A stretch of 29,139 bases of DNA from Deltaproteobacteria bacterium (GTDB lineage Bacteria > Desulfobacterota_B > Binatia > UBA9968). This document shows positions 17,891 to 25,285 of this stretch, one piece after another; the first letter of the stretch is position 1, and every line of letters starts with the position of its first letter. The stretch spans positions 1 through 29,139 of the forward strand of contig JAUXIP010000001.1 of assembly GCA_030620935.1 (NCBI GenBank). Direction: 5' to 3'. Position numbers and translations under genes: made by a program. The notes below the pieces were generated by a model, which had not been told where the DNA came from, made no database searches, and was given only the letters and a program-made list of their open reading frames with translations.

Positions 17891-18711
17891 CGCCAAAACC
17901 CATTTCCAAATGGCGGGCTCTTCTTGATCAATACGACCGGTTCAAGTCGGGCCAATGGTGCTTCCGTGGAGATCGAGTCAGGCCCGAGGGTTTCAAGACT
18001 AGCCTGGAGCGAGAAGCGATCGTTCGCTGGGGATGCGACTGGTCCGAGATGCCGGAAATAGAGGCCGGTCTACTACGTCGCTTCAAACGTGAGGCCCACC
18101 TGTATCTGGAGCACGAACCAGCAGAAGAGGATACTATTGGGTGGCTTTCTCTCATGCGCCATCACGGTGCTCCAACCCGGCTCTTGGACTGGACCTATTC
18201 CTTCTTCGTAGCTGTTTACTTCGCGATCAATCGCGCCGCTCCGGATGAGCAGCCGTGCGTGTGGGCTCTAGATCTCGGACGGATTCGCGAAGTGGTCGAG
18301 TCACGGAAACATGTAAAAGATCTGCTAAAGCGCGATCCGAACGCAAAGAATAGAAAAACGATAGACGCCATCATCGACCATTCGCCCCGACAGCCCTTGG
18401 TGTTTCCTCTCAATCCCTCGCGAATGAGCCGCCGTCTGATCCTCCAACAAAGTATCTTTTTAGTTCCGGGCGACATCACCAAGCCGTTTATGGAGAACCT
18501 GACTGCCGTCGATAAACCGAAGCGGCTTCTCGTCGAGATGCGATTGAAGCCCGACCGCGACTTTCTTGCGAGGGTTACGAAAGAACTCCTGGCGATGAAC
18601 ATGACCTCGGCTACTCTCTTTCCGGGCCTGGATGGGTTTGCTCAGAATCTCGCGGCGCTCATTCCATTTCGGGAGCTTCGCGCCGTTGACACCGAATTCG
18701 GTCGCGAGTAA
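17887..18711 (+). CDS. FRG-domain protein of unknown function
   Basis: The 274-residue protein carries the FRG domain, named for a conserved Phe-Arg-Gly: QWCFRGDR at residues 23-30, and the second hallmark RHHGAPTRLLDWTYSFFVAVYFA at 91-113. The function of the family is not established. The start ATG overlaps the rnc stop (ATGA), so it is probably translated along with RNase III, an unusual neighbour. No signal peptide or membrane helix is seen, so it is likely cytoplasmic. FRG proteins are scattered and often found in accessory or mobile regions, which fits its place at the edge of the variable segment that follows. Confidence 0.85.
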   Translation: MTPKPISKWRALLDQYDRFKSGQWCFRGDRVRPEGFKTSLEREAIVRWGCDWSEMPEIEAGLLRRFKREAHLYLEHEPAEEDTIGWLSLMRHHGAPTRLLDWTYSFFVAVYFAINRAAPDEQPCVWALDLGRIREVVESRKHVKDLLKRDPNAKNRKTIDAIIDHSPRQPLVFPLNPSRMSRRLILQQSIFLVPGDITKPFMENLTAVDKPKRLLVEMRLKPDRDFLARVTKELLAMNMTSATLFPGLDGFAQNLAALIPFRELRAVDTEFGRE

Positions 18712-18801
18712 GAGAGCCGGCAGTCTAAGACTTGATCTTTAAACCACGGTGTTTTCAGGGTTCACACCGATCCCAAAAAACTCACACCACATGATTGGCA
18801 A

Positions 18802-18906
18802 ACCCCGTACCACGGACTTACGTCCGGGGCTTTGGGGCTCTTTCCTTGGAGAAATTCGCGGCATTTACCCTCCCACTCACGTGCAGGGCGTTCTGTGGTA
18901 CGGGGT
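18802..18906. repeat. REP/MITE-like inverted repeat element
   Basis: ACCCCGTACCAC at 18802-18813 and its exact reverse complement at 18895-18906 bracket about 105 bases. Inside the left end sits a second hairpin, CGGAC at 18813-18817 with GTCCG at 18822-18826 and a TTAC loop. The element holds no plausible gene. It lies in the 264-base gap between the FRG gene and the DUF2459 lipoprotein, in which nothing else was recognised. The nested shape recalls REP-type elements mobilised by tyrosine transposases, but none is present in the window. Confidence 0.55.
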
Positions 18907-18975
18907 AAACGAGAGAGGGTGGAGGGCTTGTTGCTCTTCATCCTCAACTTGGATCGTTAGCAGGCATTAGAGTTT

Positions 18976-19647
18976 ATGTGGTTAAGGATTGGGCTGATAC
19001 TGGTTCTGTTGTTAAGTGGATGTGCGATAAGAAATACGCCCCCGTCGCCGAGCGTGGAATGCGGGGCGGGACACACATTCTACGTACTAGGTCATGGTTG
19101 GCACACTGGCATAGCCGTGCCTCGCGATGACTTGATATCTCTTTTGCCGACGCTGTCGAAAGATTTCCCGCAAGGAAAGTTTATAGAAATTGGGTGGGGC
19201 GACGAGGAATTCTATCAAGCGCAAACGGCCACAATTTGGACCACACTAGGCGCTATTCTTTGGCCTACATCGACCGTGCTTCATGTAGCTGCGTTCTCAG
19301 GAGCCCCCGGAGAGTATTTCCGGGATAGTGAGGTAATTGAGATTACTGTCTTAGAGGCCGGCTACCGACGACTATTACAATACATTGTTGATACTTTTGC
19401 GCGCACGCCTGATAAGGAACTAAAGAGGCTTGGTCCAGGAATTTATGGTCATAGCTGGTTCTACCGAGCCGTCGGTAGCTATTCTACGTTTAATACCTGT
19501 AACACCTGGGTCGCTGAAGCTATTAGAACCAGCAGCTTTCCCATGTCGAACCCCAAGGCCCTGACAGCGGAGGGTGTTATGGAACAGCTGCGTGGCGAGC
19601 CGAGCAGCAGCACTGATTGTGTGCGTGCTGACCGGCAAGGCCCTTGA
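18976..19647 (+). CDS. DUF2459 family lipoprotein
   Basis: The 223-residue protein begins with a lipoprotein signal peptide (MWLRIGLILVLLLSGC, lipid Cys at residue 16), so it is probably membrane-anchored outside the cytoplasm. The body matches the DUF2459 family of conserved hypothetical proteins through VLGHGWHTGIAVP, IGWGDEEFYQA, LWPTSTVLHVAAF and YSTFNTCNTWVAEAIR. The conserved His in GHGWHTG and Cys in NTCNTW could suggest a Cys/His hydrolase, which is inference only. It lies alone in an AT-richer stretch after the inverted repeat element, with no obvious ribosome site before ATG 18976. Confidence 0.85.
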   Translation: MWLRIGLILVLLLSGCAIRNTPPSPSVECGAGHTFYVLGHGWHTGIAVPRDDLISLLPTLSKDFPQGKFIEIGWGDEEFYQAQTATIWTTLGAILWPTSTVLHVAAFSGAPGEYFRDSEVIEITVLEAGYRRLLQYIVDTFARTPDKELKRLGPGIYGHSWFYRAVGSYSTFNTCNTWVAEAIRTSSFPMSNPKALTAEGVMEQLRGEPSSSTDCVRADRQGP

Positions 19648-19726
19648 GCCGACTGCTGACATGTATGCTAGTGTTGTTTCCTCTCTATATACTTAAAGTA
19701 TTCTATCTATCTACCTGATTTCATAG

Positions 19727-19732
19727 TATAAT
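19727..19732 (+). promoter_or_regulatory. Candidate -10 box upstream of the small unknown gene
   Basis: A perfect TATAAT at 19727-19732 stands in the AT-rich 198-base gap 19648-19845, about 115 bases before the next start codon. No good -35 box is visible at the right distance. Beyond this box I see nothing else in the gap. Confidence 0.25.
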
Positions 19733-19845
19733 GTTTGACTTTAGAGAATTGGATAGAATTGTGTGTGACCTGTAAGCTGGCCGCAAAAACGGACTGAAAA
19801 TGTCAATTGTGCCAGAAGGACTAAATCGATAGATAGCTGTAGAGA

Positions 19846-20127
19846 ATGAATAAAGAAGAGGCACAACAAATCCTAGCGGAGAATCTGTCAATCTATAAGC
19901 GCCGCTCCTATTCTGATCTTTCACACCTCCTGAATAAGCAAGAGACCACAGAAGTCACTGCTCCCTCAGGCAGCTGGTATCAACTAGAGTTCGAGGTGTT
20001 CTGGGATGACAAGCCTAATGGCAACTTACGTGTTATAGGCTCTATCGACGATGGAGGCCTCCGAGCCTTCTTTCCCTTAACAGATGATTTCATCATCACT
20101 CCAGAAGGCAAATTTATTGGTGAGTAA
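19846..20127 (+). CDS. Small conserved protein of unknown function
   Basis: The 93-residue product has no signal peptide or membrane helix. It opens MNKEEAQQILAENLSIYKRRSY, a likely helix, and ends with a beta-rich part: QLEFEVFWDDKPNGNLRVIGSIDDGG, then RAFFPLTDDFIITPEGKFIGE. The sequence has the texture of a real small globular protein (few rare residues, patterned hydrophobics), and I have an impression of similar unnamed proteins in diverse bacteria. I cannot name a domain. No strong ribosome site precedes ATG 19846. It is followed 31 bases later by the convergent membrane-protein gene. Confidence 0.7.
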   Translation: MNKEEAQQILAENLSIYKRRSYSDLSHLLNKQETTEVTAPSGSWYQLEFEVFWDDKPNGNLRVIGSIDDGGLRAFFPLTDDFIITPEGKFIGE

Positions 20128-20158
20128 ATAAGGCGGCACTTCTCACCTGCATCTGCTT

Positions 20159-20569
20159 TTACCATCGCACTATTTGTGCAGTTCCCCAAATCACCAACAC
20201 AATCCCCAACAATAGCGCAACCACGCATTGAGCGTTCCACACCGGCCTCCTTGTGTAGATGTCCAGTAGCCTTAGGTAGGTGTTACGAAATCCCTCATAT
20301 TGGGGCATTATCAATGCAGCTGCTCCTTTGGATACAAGGAGACATCCCAGCACTGCTGCGATTATGTCCGATGTCGATTGTGCCGGTAGTGCTACAAGCA
20401 ACATCAGCGCTCCGTACAGAAACGTTAAAATCCCAAGCAACTGAAGATGACCGGTTTTGTTGGTAAACCAGTTACGTATGGTTGATTGGAGTTTAGTCGG
20501 ATTGAGCAGACCTAGAATCCCAACGAACGAATAAATAGTGCCTACTCCGGTAATGAGGTATACAACCAT
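20159..20569 (-). CDS. Small integral membrane protein, about four helices
   Basis: The 136-residue protein has four hydrophobic segments (about residues 2-22, 44-62, 66-88 and 114-133) joined by short polar loops, with nothing resembling a catalytic motif. It is not recognised as a named family. It starts 27 bases after the Rieske gene on the same strand, so the two are probably one transcript. It may anchor or assist the Rieske protein; this is inferred from position only. Confidence 0.7.
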   Translation of the reverse strand: MVVYLITGVGTIYSFVGILGLLNPTKLQSTIRNWFTNKTGHLQLLGILTFLYGALMLLVALPAQSTSDIIAAVLGCLLVSKGAAALIMPQYEGFRNTYLRLLDIYTRRPVWNAQCVVALLLGIVLVIWGTAQIVRW

Positions 20570-20596
20570 GTTGGAACTCTCTATCGATCAGCGAAA

Positions 20597-21137
20597 TCAC
20601 TGATTGTAGCGTTGCTCATACATCTTTTTGAGCGCTTCCGCCTCCTCGGGCTTGAGACCTTTGAGCCACTGGGGCTCTTCCTTTGCTAAGTGCTCCTGAA
20701 CTTTCCGTTCGTATTTCCGTTTCATCGCGGGCCCTTTGGTCTCGGCTGCCTGAATGACCGCGGGCGGTCCGGAGACGGCTACACCGTCCGCGTTGAACAC
20801 ACCGTTATGGCACGGGCAGAAAAACCTCTGTTTCTCCGCTTCCCAGTAGACATGACAGCCGAGGTGGGGACAGGTGGAGCTGAAGGCGTTCAAACCTGCC
20901 GTATCCCGCTTTACGAGTATTGCGTTGCCCTGGAGGTCGAGAAAAGTCTGAACGCTGCCGGCCTCGTAGTGGTCGAGATTCCCGGCAAAGAGTTTTCTGG
21001 TGCGCGGCGTAACTCGACGAGGCAGTAAGAAAAAGGAGACTTTGCAGCACGAGAGCTCCATAGCTGACGACGAGCCCGATCCCCATAAGAAGGAGAGCCA
21101 GCCACTCACGTCGCGTGACACGGACCGGCTCACTCAC
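20597..21137 (-). CDS. Rieske [2Fe-2S] protein, interrupted by a frameshift
   Basis: The C-terminal frame holds both Rieske cluster motifs, CPHLGC and CPCHNGVF, and ends with a charged tail. The N-terminus lies in a different frame from GTG 21137: SEPVRVTRREWLALLLMGIGL, a twin-arginine-like signal with a membrane helix, up to VLQSLLFL. Dropping one base from the A5 run at 21030-21034 (T5 on the coding strand) joins the two into a 179-residue protein reading LLFLLPRRVTPRTRKL. Such proteins resemble the Rieske subunit of bc-type complexes, anchored in the membrane with the cluster outside. No cytochrome b gene lies next to it. An error in the sequence is as likely as a real loss of function. 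Confidence 0.82.
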
Positions 21138-21297
21138 AAAAAATCTCTCGTCTCATGTGGTAAAAGGAATCACCACGAAAGGACTGCAAATTCGACAATT
21201 ACCGCAAAGCCAGATGTTTTGTCAAATCTAAGGAAGCCGAGTGGTCAGAGAAACTTCCTTCCAGTATTTAACTGTGTTATTAGTGACTGACGGGTCG

Positions 21298-21392
<95 letters not shown>

Positions 21393-21398
21393 GATTCA

Positions 21399-21430
21399 AG
21401 TAAAAAGTAAAAAGGCAAAAGTAAAAAAGG
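21399..21430 (+). repeat. Dispersed purine-rich repeat between tRNA-Ser and SRP RNA
   Basis: This copy of the AAAAGTAAAAAGGCAAAAGT unit (exact at 21403-21422) lies just after the tRNA. A shorter relative at 21587-21601 and a pyrimidine-rich inverted relative at about 21632-21659 lie between the SRP RNA and dnaX, where they could pair as an imperfect hairpin. Confidence 0.65.
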
Positions 21431-21449
21431 CTTCTGCCATGAACCGAAT

Positions 21450-21578
21450 GGATGTCGATTGCTGATAGCCGGGTCCTGTGCAAGGCGGCGCCGTGAATTC
21501 CGTCAGGTCCGGGAGGAAGCAGCGGTAGCGGATTTCCCCTGTGCCATAGGGTAGCCTGGTTGTCAGCAATGGGCATCC
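21450..21578 (+). ncRNA. ffs: Bacterial SRP RNA (4.5S type)
   Basis: The core carries the conserved SRP apical motif GTCAGGTCCGGGAGGAAGCA (21510 to about 21529) that binds Ffh. Outer arms pair: GGATG at 21450-21454 with CATCC at 21574-21578, and ATTGCTGA with TCAGCAAT further in. The span of about 129 bases fits a short bacterial SRP RNA without an Alu domain. Ends are inferred from pairing. It lies between tRNA-Ser and dnaX. Confidence 0.9.
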
Positions 21579-21668
21579 ACAGATAGGTAAAAGGCAAAAG
21601 TCGAAAGGAAAAAAGGGAAATGAAGGTTTGATTTTTACCTTTGACTTTTTACTTTTTCCTTGAAAGCT

Positions 21669-23342
21669 ATGTCGTATTTAGTTTTAGCGCGGAAGTGGCG
21701 TCCTCAAAGTTTTGGAGAGATCGCCGGCCAGGATCATGTCACAAGGATTTTGCGTAACGCTGTGGCGACGGGCCGGATCGCCCACGCCTATCTGTTTACC
21801 GGCGTGCGGGGTGTGGGGAAAACCACGGCAGCGCGTATTTTGGCCAAAGCCCTCAATTGCGAGAAGGGCCCGACGCCGGACCCCTGCAACCAGTGCGCGC
21901 AATGCAGCGAGATCCTCAACGGGAGTTCCATGGATGTTTACGAAATTGACGGGGCTTCCAATCGCGGTATCGACGAGGTTCGGCAGATTATCGAGAATGT
22001 CAGATACCAGCCCGCCAAAAGTCGGTTTAAGATCTACATTATCGACGAAGTCCATCAGGTCACCAAGGACGCCTTTAACGCTCTCTTGAAAACTCTGGAG
22101 GAGCCGCCACCGTTCGTTAAATTCATTCTTGCGACGACCGAACCCCATCGCCTGCCGGAAACGATACTTTCTCGCTGTCAGCGTTTCGATTTCCGACGCA
22201 TTCCTATTCGAGAAATCGTCCATCGGCTGCGTAATATCGCTACGAAAGAGGAGCTGAGCATAACAGATGGGGCGCTTCTTCTTCTGGCGCGGGAGGCGGA
22301 CGGAAGCATGCGGGATGCCCAGTCTCTTCTGGAGCAGCTCCTTTCCTATTCAGCTCCTGCGGCGGCGGGCAAAGCAAAGGTGCAGCTGGATGAAAGCCTT
22401 CTCCAAGAAGTCTTCGGCATTGCCGAGCGAAAGGTCCTCTACGATATTTCCGAAGCCGTGAAGGAGGGGAACGCAAAAAAGTGCGTGGAGTTGGTGGCTG
22501 ACGTCGTGCTTCAAGGCCGTGATATCGGCCGATTGTCCCGGGAGCTTGTGGAGCATTTTCGCAATCTGCTGGTGGTCCATCTGACTGAAGAAGGGGGACG
22601 GCAGACCGGAGACCGCGGTCCTCCGTCGTCGGTCGGCAGTCTGCTTTTGGATCTCCCCGACCAGGAGATAGAGGATCTCCGGCGTCAGTCGGCCGGACTT
22701 TCGGTGGACATGCTGATGGATTATTTTAGATTCATGGTGGATGGGGACGAAGAGGTGGCGCGCTCTGCCTATCCTCGCTTTGCATTGGAAACGACGTTGA
22801 TCCGACTCGCGACTCTCCCTAAGATGATGCCGGTAGCCGAGGTCGTGGAGCGTTTGGAAATGTTGGAGAAAAGTCTATCATCAGGGGAAGCAAATCCAAG
22901 GCCGGTCGCGCAGCATGGTAAAAGATTAAAGGTCTCTCAGGAAGAAGAGAAAACTCCAGCTCCGGATATCTCCATGGGAGATCAGGGCCCGGAGATTTGG
23001 AACAAATTCGTGGCTTTTGTCATGACGGAAAAAAAAATTCTCGCATCGTATCTCAAACAAGTCCGGGCTTTGGAGCTGCCGCCGGGCAAGCTGAGAGTGG
23101 GCGTCGAAGACCGCCATCATCTAAGTTATCTTCAGGATCCCGAGAATCTGTCAATGTTAAAAGACCTCGCTCGGCGTTTCTTCTCGGAAGAAGTAGCTGT
23201 AGCGGTTGCTCCCATGGCTTCGAAAAAACAGGGTGATCAAGAGAACATAGCGAAAATAGGTGCCACCCAGGGCGGGGCAGATGACATGGTAAAAGAGGCG
23301 CTGCGGATTTTCGGCGGATCGATCAAAGAGACAAAAAGATAG
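21669..23342 (+). CDS. dnaX: DNA polymerase III subunits gamma/tau DnaX
   Basis: DnaX is the ATPase that loads the sliding clamp and couples the polymerases of the replisome. The 557-residue protein starts MSYLVLARKWRPQSFGEI and has Walker A GVRGVGKT at 45-52, a zinc site of Cys 64, 73, 76 and 79 (CNQCAQC), the DEVH box, and FKIYIIDEVHQ with LLKTLEEPPP and SRCQRFDF. A TTG at 21660 would add three residues; ATG 21669 fits the family. The tau-specific part begins around residue 450, where nine A (23029-23037) code for Glu-Lys-Lys. The end (IKETKR) runs into a GACAGAGACAG repeat. ebfC and recR follow, the usual order. Confidence 0.95.
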   Translation: MSYLVLARKWRPQSFGEIAGQDHVTRILRNAVATGRIAHAYLFTGVRGVGKTTAARILAKALNCEKGPTPDPCNQCAQCSEILNGSSMDVYEIDGASNRGIDEVRQIIENVRYQPAKSRFKIYIIDEVHQVTKDAFNALLKTLEEPPPFVKFILATTEPHRLPETILSRCQRFDFRRIPIREIVHRLRNIATKEELSITDGALLLLAREADGSMRDAQSLLEQLLSYSAPAAAGKAKVQLDESLLQEVFGIAERKVLYDISEAVKEGNAKKCVELVADVVLQGRDIGRLSRELVEHFRNLLVVHLTEEGGRQTGDRGPPSSVGSLLLDLPDQEIEDLRRQSAGLSVDMLMDYFRFMVDGDEEVARSAYPRFALETTLIRLATLPKMMPVAEVVERLEMLEKSLSSGEANPRPVAQHGKRLKVSQEEEKTPAPDISMGDQGPEIWNKFVAFVMTEKKILASYLKQVRALELPPGKLRVGVEDRHHLSYLQDPENLSMLKDLARRFFSEEVAVAVAPMASKKQGDQENIAKIGATQGGADDMVKEALRIFGGSIKETKR

Positions 23343-23393
23343 AGACAGAGACAGGAAAAGGAAGAGTATCTGTTCACAAGTTAGGAGGGGCGC

Positions 23394-23720
23394 ATGGTCA
23401 AAAGTCTAGGAGGTATGGGTAATCTCCTCAAGCAGGCTCAAGAAGTGCAAGCCCGCTTGGCAAAGATTCAAGAAGAGTTGGCGGGGAAGACCGTAGAAGC
23501 TGCTTCGGGCGGAGGCATGGTGCGCGTCACGGTGAACGGTCAATTGGCGCTCACCTCGATCAAGATCGATCCATCCGTGATCAATTCTGAGGAAAAGGAG
23601 ATGTTGGAAGATCTGGTCTTGGCTGCGGTCAATGAAGGATTGCGCCGAGCACGTGAGATGGTATCCGAGGAAATGGCCAAAGTGACGGGGGGATTCAAGA
23701 TCCCGGGGTTGATGCCGTGA
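23394..23720 (+). CDS. ebfC: YbaB/EbfC nucleoid-associated protein
   Basis: The 108-residue protein fits the YbaB/EbfC family: a long helix (residues about 5-40, LLKQAQEVQARLAKIQEEL), a beta strand centre with MVRVTVNGQLALTSIKIDP, and a closing helix ending GGFKIPG. Family members are dimers that bind DNA loosely and are often encoded between dnaX and recR. AGGAGGGG precedes ATG 23394. The stop overlaps recR by GTGA. Confidence 0.93.
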   Translation: MVKSLGGMGNLLKQAQEVQARLAKIQEELAGKTVEAASGGGMVRVTVNGQLALTSIKIDPSVINSEEKEMLEDLVLAAVNEGLRRAREMVSEEMAKVTGGFKIPGLMP

Positions 23721-24337
23721 TCCACTATCCCGCGCCCCTCGCGCGTCTCATTCAGGAGTTGTGCAAGCTCCCCGGCATCGGGGAGAAGACGGCAGGTCGC
23801 CTCGCCTTCCACTTGTTGAAAGGCAACAGAGAAGATGTCGCGGCTTTGGCCGACAGCATCGGAAGGCTACGCCAGGGGATGGGTCTATGCCGGAGCTGTT
23901 TCGGTTTGAGCGAGGTGGAGGAGAATGGAGGAGAGGAGAGAGAGTGTAAGATTTGTCAGGATCCCGGGCGAGAAAAGGACAAGATATGCGTGGTCGAGGA
24001 GCCGGCGGATCTGTTGGCCGTGGAGAAATCCCTGGAGTTTAAGGGACTCTATCACGTGCTTCACGGGGCCATTTGCCCTTTGGATGGAGTCGGCCCCGAT
24101 TCTTTACGCATTAAAGAACTTTTGGGGCGGCTTCAAGACGGCAGCATCCGGGAGGTGATCGTGGCTACCAATCCGACGATGGAAGGGGAAGCGACCGCCC
24201 TCTACCTCTCCAAGGTGATTAAGCCTCTGGGAGTCCGGGTGACGCGCATTGCGCGCGGCCTCCCCATGGGTGGAGATCTCGAGTACACGGATGCAGTGAC
24301 ATTGGGAAAGGCAATCGAAGGAAGAAGGGAGATTTAA
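23717..24337 (+). CDS. recR: Recombination protein RecR
   Basis: RecR, with RecO and RecF, helps load RecA at gaps. The 206-residue protein has an N-terminal helix-hairpin-helix (LPGIGEKTAGRLAFHLL), a C4 zinc finger (CRSCF and, after an acidic stretch, CKIC), and a Toprim domain (ICVVEEPADLLAVE; VIVATNPTMEGEATALYL). A C-terminal ARGLPMGGDLEYTDAVTL segment ends it. The spacer between zinc pairs includes a Glu-rich segment somewhat longer than usual. The start is GTG at 23717, overlapping the ebfC stop, so translation is coupled. Confidence 0.96.
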   Translation: MIHYPAPLARLIQELCKLPGIGEKTAGRLAFHLLKGNREDVAALADSIGRLRQGMGLCRSCFGLSEVEENGGEERECKICQDPGREKDKICVVEEPADLLAVEKSLEFKGLYHVLHGAICPLDGVGPDSLRIKELLGRLQDGSIREVIVATNPTMEGEATALYLSKVIKPLGVRVTRIARGLPMGGDLEYTDAVTLGKAIEGRREI

Positions 24338-24348
24338 GGAGAGATATT

Positions 24349-24642
24349 ATGGGCAAAAAAGTATTTTTTCTGTTTGCAGTTGTTTTCCTCTCTGGGTGTA
24401 TGACAGTGGGTCGAAATTTTGCTACTGTTCCCGTAAAAGAAATTCAGATCAATACAACGACGCAAAAAGAAGTCTTCGGATCATTTGGGGAGCCCGTTCG
24501 CAAAGGACTGGAAAACGGTTACGAGACCTGGTCCTACTCCTACCATTATTACGAGCTGGGACAGCTCAGAGATTCCAAGGAGCTCTATGTCGTTTTTAAC
24601 AAGGACAGCACCGTGCGAAGTTACTCTTTTACATCCAAGTAA
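24349..24642 (+). CDS. Small lipoprotein, SmpA/BamE-like
   Basis: The 97-residue protein has a lipoprotein signal (MGKKVFFLFAVVFLSGC, lipid Cys at 17). The rest resembles the small BamE/SmpA-type fold: a QINTTTQKEVFGSFGEPVRKGLENGYETWSY stretch typical of the TxxEVxxxFGxP motif, then strands ending in VVFNKDSTVRSYSF. The motif is shared by many small lipoproteins, so a role in outer-membrane assembly is not established. AAGGAGAG precedes ATG 24349, 11 bases after recR. Confidence in the gene is high and in the family moderate. Confidence 0.85.
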   Translation: MGKKVFFLFAVVFLSGCMTVGRNFATVPVKEIQINTTTQKEVFGSFGEPVRKGLENGYETWSYSYHYYELGQLRDSKELYVVFNKDSTVRSYSFTSK

Positions 24643-24650
24643 GGTCAACC

Positions 24651-25274
24651 ATGTCATTTCTTTTTCCCGCTAGCGGCGAGTTTTACGATCTCTTTGAACG
24701 CAGTGCGGCCAAGGCTGTGGAAGGGGCCGGCCTGCTGCAAGATCTCGTGAACCACTTTGCGGATGTCTCTCTCAAGGCCAAGCACATCAAAGACGTGGAG
24801 CATGAAGGGGACGTCGTTACTCACGATACGATCGAGAGGCTTAACAAGACCTTCGTCACCCCTTTAGATCGGGAGGACATTCACCGCTTGATCTGCGCCC
24901 TGGATGACATCCTCGATTTCATTGAAGCGACCTCCGAACGACTCAACCTCTACGGCATAAAAGATGTGCGCCCTGATGCTACGCTTCTGGTCGACATCCT
25001 TGTCAGATCGGTGAAGGAAGTGCAGGAGGCGATCGGGAAGCTCAGACACCTTAAGGGAGCAGACTCCATCCTCAAGCATTGCGTGGAGATCAACCGTCTG
25101 GAGAACGAAGGCGACTTCGCCAGCCGCTCCGCCATTGCCAAGCTCTTCCAGCCGGGTGCCGACCCGCTCGAGGTGATCAAGTGGAAGGAGATTTACGACT
25201 GCGTCGAAGATGCCGTGGATCGCTGCGAAGATGCGGCCAATGTTATCGAGGGGATTGTCTTAAAGAACGCGTAG
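24651..25274 (+). CDS. PhoU-like DUF47 protein (phosphate transport accessory)
   Basis: The 207-residue protein is mainly helical and fits the DUF47 family, distant relatives of PhoU that usually accompany Pit phosphate transporters. Signatures are FYDLFERSAAKAVEGA, IKDVEHEGDVVTHDTIERLNKTFVTPLDREDIHRL, DDILDFIEATSERL, NRLENEGDF and WKEIYDCVEDAVDRCEDAANVIEGIVLK. It starts 8 bases after the small lipoprotein. Instead of preceding pit on the same strand, it is convergent with it: the two stop codons are 11 bases apart. Confidence 0.92.
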   Translation: MSFLFPASGEFYDLFERSAAKAVEGAGLLQDLVNHFADVSLKAKHIKDVEHEGDVVTHDTIERLNKTFVTPLDREDIHRLICALDDILDFIEATSERLNLYGIKDVRPDATLLVDILVRSVKEVQEAIGKLRHLKGADSILKHCVEINRLENEGDFASRSAIAKLFQPGADPLEVIKWKEIYDCVEDAVDRCEDAANVIEGIVLKNA

Positions 25275-25285
25275 TTGCTTCGAGC

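Noticed and set aside
21230..21260. AAGGAAG/CTTCCTT inverted repeat before tRNA-Ser
   Set aside because: Short arms with a 17-base loop and no T-run; weak and likely chance.
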